58,605 nt of DNA, taken from contig JUEF01000138.1 of NCBI GenBank assembly GCA_000802045.1, forward strand, positions 1 to 58,605. Reading direction: 5' to 3'. This document shows, piece after piece, positions 17,421 to 24,285 of this stretch. The position numbers were made by a program, and so were the translations under genes. Position 1 is the first letter of the stretch; each line of letters opens with the position of its first letter. The stretch comes from Peptococcaceae bacterium BICA1-8 (GTDB lineage: Bacteria; Bacillota; Peptococcia; Peptococcales; BICA1-8). Under the pieces are notes generated by a model. That model was not told where the DNA came from and did no database searches. It saw nothing but the letters and a program-made list of their open reading frames with translations.

Positions 17421-18077
17421 TTACTCTTTATCGGCACTGTCCATAGCGTCAATTAAAACCTTCTTGAACCCGTCAAGCTTGATAGGACGTGCATCAAGAG
17501 GTATTGTCATCCAGTCCGAGAAATCCAGGATTTCTTCGGGACTTTCCTCGAGTAGCTTATCAAAATAACCAATGCCATCGAGTATAATAGCTCCACCTGT
17601 GTACTGAGGGAAGTTTTGGTTGGCATCAGCTCTATCCCAACCCTTAAATTCTAAGTCACGGTATTTTACCCATCCAGGCGTACAGAACCAGATATTTTCC
17701 CCCTGGGCAATTTCATTCCTTTCTTCAACAGAAGCAATCATGTCTATACAGTTATTCATTATAGTCCGGGAAATAAAGTACCCTTCTTCCCTTAACTCAT
17801 CAATAACCGAATCTATAGTTCTTTCAGGTTTTTGTATGTTTATATAGCAGTATGTACCACCATAGACAATTAAGATTTTCTTTGCATGTTCTTTTGCTTC
17901 AGTTAGTTGTTTAATAAGCTGCACTTCCAGTTCATCGGGAGTTTGATGCAAGCCAGGCGTAGTGTAAAGAACTTTAGCAGCATCCAAAAAACCCTCTTGT
18001 TTAAGGTAACTTAATTCAGGAATCATTGTACCGCAAGCAACTATAGCGTAATCTTTAAAAGAAACGTCTTTACTCAT
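17421..18077 (-). CDS. DUF1638 domain protein
   Basis: A 218-residue soluble protein. The N-terminal IVACGTMIPELSYL, the TTPGLHQTPDEL segment and KKILIVYGGTYCYI match the DUF1638 family, which often sits near corrinoid methyltransferase or methylamine genes; its biochemical role is not established. Near residue 120 is NNCIDMIAS, at the place where family members usually have a conserved His-Asp-Cys. I chose ATG 18077, which follows AAAGGTGG; the longer frame to 18176 crosses the promoter. The promoter contains one of three ATACCC-N5-GGGTAT palindromes in this locus, which links it to the selenium genes. A substrate-binding or metal/corrinoid-related role is only a guess. Confidence 0.7.
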   Translation of the reverse strand: MSKDVSFKDYAIVACGTMIPELSYLKQEGFLDAAKVLYTTPGLHQTPDELEVQLIKQLTEAKEHAKKILIVYGGTYCYINIQKPERTIDSVIDELREEGYFISRTIMNNCIDMIASVEERNEIAQGENIWFCTPGWVKYRDLEFKGWDRADANQNFPQYTGGAIILDGIGYFDKLLEESPEEILDFSDWMTIPLDARPIKLDGFKKVLIDAMDSADKE

Positions 18078-18106
18078 TGTTTTCCCACCTTTCAGGAATT
18101 TAATAT

Positions 18107-18137
18107 GGCAATATACCCTGCTGGGGTATATTGCCAA
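18107..18137 (-). promoter_or_regulatory. Promoter with CsoR-like operator, DUF1638 gene
   Basis: The operator is a perfect palindrome GGCAATATACCC/GGGTATATTGCC (18107-18118 and 18124-18135) with a 5-bp centre. It overlaps a sigma-A-type promoter on the minus strand, TTGGCA (18132-18137), 16 bp, TATATT (18110-18115), so a bound repressor would block RNA polymerase. The core ATACCC-N5-GGGTAT is the type bound by CsoR/RcnR/CstR-family regulators. Confidence 0.65.
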
Positions 18138-18308
18138 TGCATAATTTTCAGTAAAACTGCTATTTGAACTATTCATTAAGCAAACTAAGGCTTGGAGGCG
18201 AGCCTATCTAGTAATTTTTAAATGGAGCAACTTCATTTTCTTACTCCTCCAATTTCAGATTTAATAATATATATTTCTCATAAAACTAATCAGATTTTGA
18301 AGAATAGA

Positions 18309-18353
18309 AAAATCCAGAAGACTAAGGCAACATGTCTCGTCTTCTGGTTTTTT
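18309..18353. terminator. Bidirectional intrinsic terminator
   Basis: The stem CCAGAAGAC/GTCTTCTGG with a 16-nt loop is flanked by T-runs in both directions. On the minus strand it ends the selA-selB-hesB transcript, 60 bases after the HesB-like selenoprotein stop. Confidence 0.85.
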
Positions 18354-18412
18354 ATAGTGTGCATTTGACTAAAACAAAGTGCTTTTAAGTGGACTCCTGG
18401 TATCCGGAGACT

Positions 18413-18712
18413 TTAGCAAGAAGACATTTGCGAACCTCTAATAACAAATCCACGCTCAAACCAGCTATTTGCATAATCTATAATAGAATTGCTCACATAT
18501 CCTTCAATGCCAGAGTTATATACAACTGTAATGCCCTGTGATTCAACAATTACATCCTTTTCATCCTTTAACTCATCCAGAGTTAATTGTAACTTTGGGC
18601 CTCCTCAGCCATATCCTCCGAATGCAACCCTGAGCATAGTACTTTCGGGATTTTTTTGGTCTGCAATTAATTCTTTTAGTTTGCCAGCTGCAGTTTCAGA
18701 TACTTTTATCAT
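18413..18712 (-). CDS. HesB-like selenoprotein
   Basis: A 99-residue HesB/IscA-fold protein containing an in-frame TGA at 18607-18605: MLRVAFGGYGUGGPKLQLTL. The Sec at position 36 occupies a characteristic site of the known HesB-like selenoprotein group (GGxGUGGPxLxLxLDE). The C-terminal SSC provides a further thiol. IscA proteins carry Fe-S clusters; the role of the selenium form is unknown. GGCAGGTG precedes the ATG. A hairpin 18 nt after the UGA (18568-18586) is a good bSECIS candidate. It lies 99 bp downstream of selB on the same strand and is probably co-transcribed with selA and selB, placing a Sec user in the Sec-synthesis operon. Confidence 0.9.
18568..18586 (-). promoter_or_regulatory. 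bSECIS hairpin of HesB-like selenoprotein
   Basis: On the minus strand TTAACTC and GAGTTAA form a seven-pair perfect stem with loop TGGAT, starting 18 nt after the UGA. The position and the G-containing loop fit a bacterial SECIS. Confidence 0.6.
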
Positions 18713-18811
18713 ATTATTTTCACCTGCCTTTCAATCTCTCCTGAAGGGAGGGATCCTATATAACTGGTACATTCCTTTTAGAAATGCCCGTATAAGCAAA
18801 AGTTATTTCCA

Positions 18812-20731
18812 TTAATTCACTTCATCCATATAATGAGATCCCGGTTTTCTGACATTATCCATCCTTTGTGTTATCTGAAGCCTGTCCAGATACTCCAACA
18901 GTGCTATTGCCGTTTTCCTTCCCACCCCCAGGTAATCTCTTACCTGTGCCGCAGTAACAGTACCATATTCATCTAAAATGCTCCTTACTTTTTTAACAGA
19001 ATCTACAAATGTAATACAATGAATCAGTATACCCTCCCCCAAATCAATGATCCTGCTTGTTTGCTTCAGGAATCTTTCAATCTCCAAAAGCTTATTCTCA
19101 TCTATATTCAAATCTTTTTTTAATTGTTGAACATTACTGGTATTTAATCCATCTTCCAAAAGTAGCTTTTCTAGCATGATTACATCTTTCATAGCAAAAA
19201 TCCTATTAATTGCTGTCTTTCCCGGCTGGATGAGAGCATTACCCTCTAGTTCAAAACGATTATCCAGAACAAAGCAATTCAACAATGCCGCAAAGTCTTT
19301 AGAATCTAAGCTATTAAAGGCTTTACTTTTTACTTCTTCCTTATCTAATTGATACCTATATGGATATTTCTTATACATCTGTTCAAATTCTGTATTAATT
19401 TTTTTATACAAATCATAGTATAAGTCTTTACTCAAATACTTGTTTATTTCTTCTAACCATAAAATATTCCCTAAACGTAGCTCTACTATAAGAACTCTTT
19501 GTATTTCTTCTTTATCAGCAAAAATTTCTCTCCACAAATCATTAACACTTAATATTTTTCCTGAATTTTTCAAATTATAGTGAACTAACTCTTGTAAGCT
19601 TCCAGATTCACCAATAATTAAAGCTTCCATACTATCTTCTGAAAATCTTTTACGATTCTTTGGTGAATGGAAAATAATCCAACCGCCGCCCAGAGTAGCT
19701 ACAGGAGAATATGCCCGTATAATAAAACGGTCTTCCCGGATTACGGCAACAGGCTCTTCAAACTTTAGCTGAATATACCCTTTACTTCCACCCGGGATTT
19801 TGTCTTCCCCTAAAATCTTCACCCTGGCAAGGGCTTCCTTTGTCCCGATGTGAACGTGGACCCGTTGATTGTGCAATACATCATTTTTACCCTTAACCGT
19901 GTAAATAACCGCATCTACTATTTTAGTTGGTGTTATAATACCCTGGTTTGCTACTACATCTCCTCTTTTGATACTATCCCTGTCCACTCCCGAAAGGTTG
20001 AGCGCACACCTGTCTCCAGCACCTGCCCTGTTAACACTGCTGTTGTGTACCTGGATTCCTCTTACCCTAGCCGTTAATCCTTTCGGTAATATTTCCACAC
20101 CATCGCCTTTGGATATCAGACCTCCAGATACTGTTCCCGTGATTACAGTCCCATAGCCAATCATTGGAAAAACCCTGTCCACCGGCAAACGAAATATTGT
20201 CTGGCTTTCTCCTGTCGAAGCCTCTGCGGTTAATTGTTCAAGTTTCTCAACCAGCTTATCGATTCCATATCCGGTAACCGAGGAAACTGGTACTAAGGAA
20301 ATACGCTCCAGTGTAGTACCGCTAAGTGCTTCAAATATATCCCCTTTTACCATCTCCAGCCATTCCTCATCTACCAGGTCGGTTTTTGTCAAAGCTACCA
20401 CTCCGGCATTAACATTCAGTAGCGAAAGGATGTCGATATGTTCCAGGGTTTGAGGCATGACCCCTTCATCTGCAGCGACCACCAGCGTAACAAAATCTAT
20501 CCCCGTTACTCCGGCAACCATTGTTTTGACAAACTTCTCATGTCCCGGTACATCAATGATGGAAATGATATTACCGGATGGTAGCGTAAGCGGGGCAAAG
20601 CCCAACTCAATTGTCATTCCCCTGCGCTTTTCCTCCTCAAGCCTGTCTGTATCAATCCCTGTAAGCTGCTTTACAAGTGCCGTCTTCCCATGATCTATAT
20701 GTCCTGCCGTTCCCATGACAACATTTTTCAT
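18812..20731 (-). CDS. selB: Selenocysteine-specific elongation factor SelB
   Basis: A 639-residue translational GTPase. It has G1 GTAGHIDHGKTALVKQL, G3 DVPGHEKF, G4 TKTD, and the EF-Tu-like domains II and III. The long C-terminal region is made of winged-helix repeats that bind the SECIS hairpin (last unit VRDYLGVGRKTAIALLEYLD). SelB delivers Sec-tRNA-Sec to UGA codons. I chose ATG 20731, which has GGAG eight bases upstream, rather than the longer frame; it leaves only 4 bases after the selA stop, so the two are coupled. With tRNA-Sec, selA and three UGA-containing genes nearby, the decoding system is clearly active in this organism. Confidence 0.97.
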   Translation of the reverse strand: MKNVVMGTAGHIDHGKTALVKQLTGIDTDRLEEEKRRGMTIELGFAPLTLPSGNIISIIDVPGHEKFVKTMVAGVTGIDFVTLVVAADEGVMPQTLEHIDILSLLNVNAGVVALTKTDLVDEEWLEMVKGDIFEALSGTTLERISLVPVSSVTGYGIDKLVEKLEQLTAEASTGESQTIFRLPVDRVFPMIGYGTVITGTVSGGLISKGDGVEILPKGLTARVRGIQVHNSSVNRAGAGDRCALNLSGVDRDSIKRGDVVANQGIITPTKIVDAVIYTVKGKNDVLHNQRVHVHIGTKEALARVKILGEDKIPGGSKGYIQLKFEEPVAVIREDRFIIRAYSPVATLGGGWIIFHSPKNRKRFSEDSMEALIIGESGSLQELVHYNLKNSGKILSVNDLWREIFADKEEIQRVLIVELRLGNILWLEEINKYLSKDLYYDLYKKINTEFEQMYKKYPYRYQLDKEEVKSKAFNSLDSKDFAALLNCFVLDNRFELEGNALIQPGKTAINRIFAMKDVIMLEKLLLEDGLNTSNVQQLKKDLNIDENKLLEIERFLKQTSRIIDLGEGILIHCITFVDSVKKVRSILDEYGTVTAAQVRDYLGVGRKTAIALLEYLDRLQITQRMDNVRKPGSHYMDEVN

Positions 20732-20735
20732 ATCT

Positions 20736-22163
20736 TTACTCCAATATATCTGCAATAGCTTTAACGACTATCGGATAATCGACTTTTTCGAGGGTTCTAA
20801 CATTTAAAAGCACCCTATCTTTATTTATTCTGGTAATGACAGGGACTTTTGCCTTCCTCAGTCCAACTTGAATTTCATTTGCACTCATATTTTCAACAGT
20901 CAGTACAACTGCTTTACCATCAAGAATCACACCAGGAAGGGATCCTCCACCTATTTCATCCAAATCATCAACAATTTCTATTTTACACTTGCCTTCCAAC
21001 GCACTATTAATTATATCACCTAGCTCCACTGCATTATCTGTCAACTCATGCTCTTTCAGAGCCATCATTTTTAATATAGGTATTTTTTCTACTACCTTTT
21101 CCGGATTCAAATAAAGGGTTAGTACAGCTGTCATCGCAATAATCGTGGTTTTATCACATCGAACCATGCGTGTAAGCGGGTTTTTCTTTATTCTTTCAAT
21201 CAAGTCCCTTCTCCCTGCAATAATACCTGCTTGAGGCCCTCCTAAAAGCTTATCTCCACTAAAGGTTACCAGGTCTACACCCGTTTTGATGCTATCCTGT
21301 ACCGTTGGTTCATGGGGCAATCCTAGCAGCGACAGGTCATATAAGCTTCCACTACCCAAGTCCTCAATAACTGTTATGCTTTTTTCCCTTCCCAATTCAA
21401 CCATCTCTTGTAAAGACACCTCTTCTGTAAATCCCGTCACTTTGTAATTACTGGTATGCACCTTCAATAGTATTGCCGTATCACTGGTTATTGCATTTGA
21501 ATAGTCTGATCGATGTGTTTTATTTGTAGTTCCGACCTCCGTCATTTTCGCACCGCTCCGTGAAATAATATCCGGAATTCGGAAGCTTCCACCTATTTCT
21601 ACCTGCTGTCCCCTGGACACAATTACTTCCCTGTTACTTGCGAGCGTATTTAGACATAAAAATACAGCTGCCGCATTGTTATTGACAATGATTGCGCTTT
21701 CGGCTCCCGTAAGGCGTGTGATCAAGGGCTCAATATGTGAATGTCGTGAACCCCTGCCTCCGGTTTCTGTGTCAAACTCAAGATTGCTATAACCTTGAGA
21801 TACCTCATATATGGATTTCACTGCCTGTTCAGGTAGCGGCGCTCTTCCGAGGTTGGTATGCAGAACAATCCCTGTTGCATTAATAATCTTTTTCAGTCCT
21901 GACTTTTGCTGTTGTTCAATCCAGTCTTTCAGACTTTTGATAAGGTATTCGGTTACCTCCGGTCTTGTTCCGTGATGCTGTTCTGCATCAAGTTGTTTGC
22001 TTTTACCTATATTTTTTCTGTACTCATCAATAATCAGCTTAACATTCTCTATGACATAAGCTCTTCCAAGCCGTTCAATCAGGGTTATGACTTCGGGACT
22101 GTCAAGTATTTCATTTACAGGCGGAATTGCCTTCAAAACATTCTGCTTATCGAATCCTTCCAA
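20736..22163 (-). CDS. selA: L-seryl-tRNA(Sec) selenium transferase SelA
   Basis: A PLP enzyme of 475 residues that converts Ser-tRNA-Sec to Sec-tRNA-Sec using selenophosphate. It shows the SelA N-terminal domain (AIPPVNEIL), LHTNLGRAPL, and the PLP lysine in TFSGDKLLGGPQAGII around residue 300. I favour a TTG start at 22163, which has GGTGGGAGGAG upstream and gives MEGFDKQNVLKAIPPVNEIL. The longer frame to 22196 also needs a TTG and would encode the ribosome site itself. It follows tRNA-Sec by about 160 bases on the same strand and probably shares its promoter. No selD (selenophosphate synthetase) is in the window. Confidence 0.96.
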   Translation of the reverse strand: MEGFDKQNVLKAIPPVNEILDSPEVITLIERLGRAYVIENVKLIIDEYRKNIGKSKQLDAEQHHGTRPEVTEYLIKSLKDWIEQQQKSGLKKIINATGIVLHTNLGRAPLPEQAVKSIYEVSQGYSNLEFDTETGGRGSRHSHIEPLITRLTGAESAIIVNNNAAAVFLCLNTLASNREVIVSRGQQVEIGGSFRIPDIISRSGAKMTEVGTTNKTHRSDYSNAITSDTAILLKVHTSNYKVTGFTEEVSLQEMVELGREKSITVIEDLGSGSLYDLSLLGLPHEPTVQDSIKTGVDLVTFSGDKLLGGPQAGIIAGRRDLIERIKKNPLTRMVRCDKTTIIAMTAVLTLYLNPEKVVEKIPILKMMALKEHELTDNAVELGDIINSALEGKCKIEIVDDLDEIGGGSLPGVILDGKAVVLTVENMSANEIQVGLRKAKVPVITRINKDRVLLNVRTLEKVDYPIVVKAIADILE

Positions 22164-22324
22164 AAAGTTCTCCTCCCACCAAATCCAATCAGACAACCAT
22201 TATTACGTTTTCCTGTGTTCCTTTTTCGACTACTTCGCCTATGACTTAGGCACTTGCAACAGAATTTGAATACATTCCCTTTAAAAGCCTGCGCTTTTTC
22301 CCTTGGGACCGATATTTATTTAAA

Positions 22325-22421
22325 TGGCGGAAACGTGTAGGAGTCGAACCCACCTCGGCCGGTCTTACCACCCGACTACGGATTTGAAGTCCGAGGGGCC
22401 CACCGGGACCCATGCGTTTCC
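22325..22421 (-). tRNA. selC: tRNA-Sec (anticodon TCA)
   Basis: A 97-nt tRNA with an acceptor stem GGAAACG/CGTTTCC, discriminator G, an encoded CCA, and an anticodon loop CTTCAAA with anticodon TCA. The long variable arm (GTAGTCGGG..CCGGCC) and extended acceptor/T stack are typical of selenocysteine tRNA. The T-arm reads GGTGGGTTCGACTCC. It is the first gene of the tRNA-Sec, selA, selB, hesB unit and has a clear sigma-A promoter with an embedded operator just upstream. Confidence 0.97.
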
Positions 22422-22444
22422 ATATTTCAAACACTATTTATTAT

Positions 22445-22473
22445 ATTATATACCCATACGGGGTATATATCAA
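22445..22473 (-). promoter_or_regulatory. Sigma-A promoter of tRNA-Sec/selAB with CsoR-like operator in the spacer
   Basis: On the minus strand TTGATA (22468-22473), exactly 17 bp, then TATAAT (22445-22450), an almost consensus promoter whose start would lie about 15 bases before the tRNA. The spacer is filled by the palindrome ATATACCC-N5-GGGTATAT (22448-22468). The same core occurs at the DUF1638 and FmdB promoters. Confidence 0.75.
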
Positions 22474-22582
22474 TAGAAAATACAAAGCCATTGTGGAAAT
22501 CATTATAGTTAAATATTCCCCACTTTACCACAGAAACAAACAACATAAAAATATATCATAAGATAATTAAGAAATGATATAT

Positions 22583-22613
22583 TTAAGCCTCTGCAATCTA
22601 TGCAAAGGCTTAA
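22583..22613 (-). terminator. Hairpin after the FmdB-like gene
   Basis: AAGCCT..TGCA/TGCA..AGGCTT forms a stable stem about 55 bases after the FmdB-like stop. It is followed by AAATATATC rather than a clean T-run, so termination may be weak. Confidence 0.4.
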
Positions 22614-22665
22614 TACATGAGATACAATCAAAGGGACCGCCGGCCCCTTAACAGGACGAAGACCC

Positions 22666-22860
22666 TCAAGTAAACCCGGGTTTACGAGGTGGGACGCTCC
22701 CATGGTTTTTGCTGCCTCCCTTAACTCCCACGGGTCGGAAAATACGTCTTAAATCCTGGGAGCCGCATTTGGCACAGGAGGCATTCGTCCGTTCCTCCAT
22801 AGAACAATGGACCGTAAATTCCTCCCGGCAATTATTACAGTAAAATTCATAAACTGCCAT
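22666..22860 (-). CDS. FmdB-type zinc ribbon protein
   Basis: A 64-residue FmdB/CxxC_CxxC_SSSS family protein. MAVYEFYCNNCREEFTV is followed by CAKCGSQDLRRIFRP, giving two CxxC pairs that form a zinc ribbon, then a flexible basic tail. The family is often found near formamidase, sulfur or selenium genes and its function is not established. ATG 22860 has an ideal GGAGGTG; the longer frame crosses the promoter. The promoter (TTGACA, 17 bp, GAAAAT) is followed directly by an ATACCC-N5-GGGTAT palindrome 14 bases before the start. It is upstream of tRNA-Sec on the same strand but probably a separate transcript. Confidence 0.85.
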   Translation of the reverse strand: MAVYEFYCNNCREEFTVHCSMEERTNASCAKCGSQDLRRIFRPVGVKGGSKNHGSVPPRKPGFT

Positions 22861-22873
22861 TAATACACCTCCT

Positions 22874-22917
22874 ATACCCATATAGGGTATTTTCTCATAT
22901 CGGCATTCCCCTGTCAA
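22874..22917 (-). promoter_or_regulatory. Promoter with CsoR-like operator, FmdB-like gene
   Basis: On the minus strand TTGACA (22912-22917), 17 bp, GAAAAT (22889-22894). The palindrome ATACCC-N5-GGGTAT (22874-22890) covers the presumed start site and lies just before the ribosome site. Confidence 0.65.
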
Positions 22918-23190
22918 TGTGACTGCTCCAGCGTTTAGCTTTTATGATGAAACAATAAGACAAATGAGACCCCTTGTCTTCCTCACATAAATAAAACTTG
23001 ATTAATAAATAGCCAATAGTCGGAAGAGGTTAAACCAGAGAAATCAGTGGTTCTTTGTTTAAGCATTTGACTACTACACAGTATGGCACAAACAACACGG
23101 TCCGGAAAAAAAGTATAATAATAGCAGGATTTACGAACTAAAAATAGAAAATAGGAATTGATATGTCAAAAAACAGAGGTGATATCTCTT
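22918..23190. other. Divergent intergenic region
   Basis: This AT-rich region between the FmdB-like gene (minus) and the DUF5714 selenoprotein (plus) holds no gene. A TATAAT-like TATAATAATAG at 23116-23126 may serve the plus-strand gene, with no clear -35. Confidence 0.3.
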
Positions 23191-23991
23191 ATGACTGAAA
23201 TTTTCGAAACAAACAGTCCTTCAAAAGCTAGTTGTTGAGTGCCTGATAATGGTGCTGGTCAGCATCCTAAGGAAAATAATAACGTGGATTGCCAGGTATG
23301 TGGACAAAAATTGGAGTATTTTAGTATAGGTAAGAAATTAGCTTGTTATCATTGTGGGAAAAAAGAAATTGGAAATATCAGTTGTCCCAACGGGCATTAC
23401 ATTTGCGATGAGTGCCACGGGAAAGACCTTTATGATACTATACGGGATTACATAATCACCACACCATCTCAAAATTCCTTTGAAGTTGCCGAAATCCTGA
23501 TGGGCTATAATAAAGTGCCAATGTTGGGTTGTGAAAATGCCTGGATAGCTGCTGGTGCTTTCATGGCATCACTAAAAAACCAAGGAAGTATTACAGTAAC
23601 AAACAATCAGATCTGTGAAGCCCTAAATCGAACTAGGAAGCAAGCAATTGGTGGATATTGCGGGCTAACGGGTGTCTGCGGAATTGCCCCCGCAATGGGA
23701 GCATGCTTTAGCGTTATTCTTGGCGCAGCATGTAACAAAGACCGGGAAACAGCTACTACAATGAAGGTTGTTGGCAAAATAGTAAATGCTATTTCTAATC
23801 AGACCGGACCATGCTGCTGTAAGAACTTTGTCAGGACTGCACTCAGTGAGGCTATTAAATCAGCTAAAGAGTATCTTAACGTTACCTTGCCCTCGCCTGA
23901 TAAAACACTTATTTGTTCTCACAGTATACGCCACCCTCATGGATGTAGAAAATCCAAGTGTCCATATTTTAAAATGGTCGCGACCCTCTAA
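23191..23991 (+). CDS. DUF5714 protein with N-terminal selenocysteine
   Basis: A 266-residue protein read through TGA at 23236-23238: MTEIFETNSPSKASCUVPDN. An ATG with AGAGGTGAT upstream lies 15 codons before the UGA, in frame, and there is no ribosome site after it. A bSECIS hairpin with apical loop GGTC starts 12 nt later. The remainder is a DUF5714 domain: two zinc-ribbon-like pairs (CQVCG, CYHCG), CPNGHYICDECHGKD, then GYCGLTGVCGIAPAMG, CCCKNF and a C-terminal CRKSKCPYF. DUF5714 is often fused to SAM methyltransferase or radical-SAM domains; here it stands alone with a Cys-Sec leader. The Cys-rich core suggests metal or selenium/sulfur chemistry; the reaction is unknown. Confidence 0.82.
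23251..23266 (+). promoter_or_regulatory. bSECIS hairpin of the DUF5714 selenoprotein
   Basis: GGTGCT and AGCATC form a six-pair stem with loop GGTC, beginning 12 nt after the UGA. A GGUC-type apical loop is also the SelB-binding feature of the E. coli fdhF element. Confidence 0.7.
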
Positions 23992-24018
23992 GTCTGAATA
24001 TAGGCGTGGAGGAATATC

Positions 24019-24093
24019 ATGGACCAGAATATAAACAAATTTAATTACCGTATTAACAAGGCTGTTGAGCTGGGAGTTGAGGAAGCAAAATAA
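24019..24093 (+). CDS. 24-residue small ORF, unknown
   Basis: ATG 24019 has a strong GGAGG six bases upstream and encodes MDQNINKFNYRINKAVELGV plus EEAK. It follows the DUF5714 gene by 27 bases and precedes a strong terminator. It may be a real small protein or the head of a lost gene; no family is recognised. Confidence 0.3.
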   Translation: MDQNINKFNYRINKAVELGVEEAK

Positions 24094-24110
24094 TTGAGGC
24101 TAATACTGTT

Positions 24111-24139
24111 ATAAAAACACACTCCACGTGTGTTTTTAT
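24111..24139. terminator. Intrinsic terminator, symmetrical
   Basis: The perfect stem ATAAAAACACAC/GTGTGTTTTTAT with loop TCCAC ends the DUF5714 transcript. Its A/T flanks let it act in both directions. Confidence 0.9.
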
Positions 24140-24210
24140 ACAAAGATGATACTGAAGCTCGTATACAAACTTGGGTCAGGTCACAAAAAATATCTGGAAA
24201 GCAATGGCAC

Positions 24211-24275
24211 AAAAAAGAACCTCCTTTGGTATGCACATCCTGTGTGAAATCACAAAACCAAATAGGAGGTTCTTC
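24211..24275 (-). terminator. Intrinsic terminator of acs
   Basis: On the minus strand the arms AAGAACCTCCT..TTGGT and ACCAA..AGGAGGTTCTT form a long stem followed by TTTTT, 10 bases after the acs stop. Confidence 0.85.
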
Positions 24276-24285
24276 CTTAACTGTT

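Noticed and set aside
18489-18815. Plus-strand 108-residue reading frame
   Set aside because: It is antisense to the HesB-like selenoprotein, whose real frame is hidden by the in-frame UGA.
22246-22434. Minus-strand 62-residue reading frame
   Set aside because: It covers tRNA-Sec and is an accident of the tRNA sequence.
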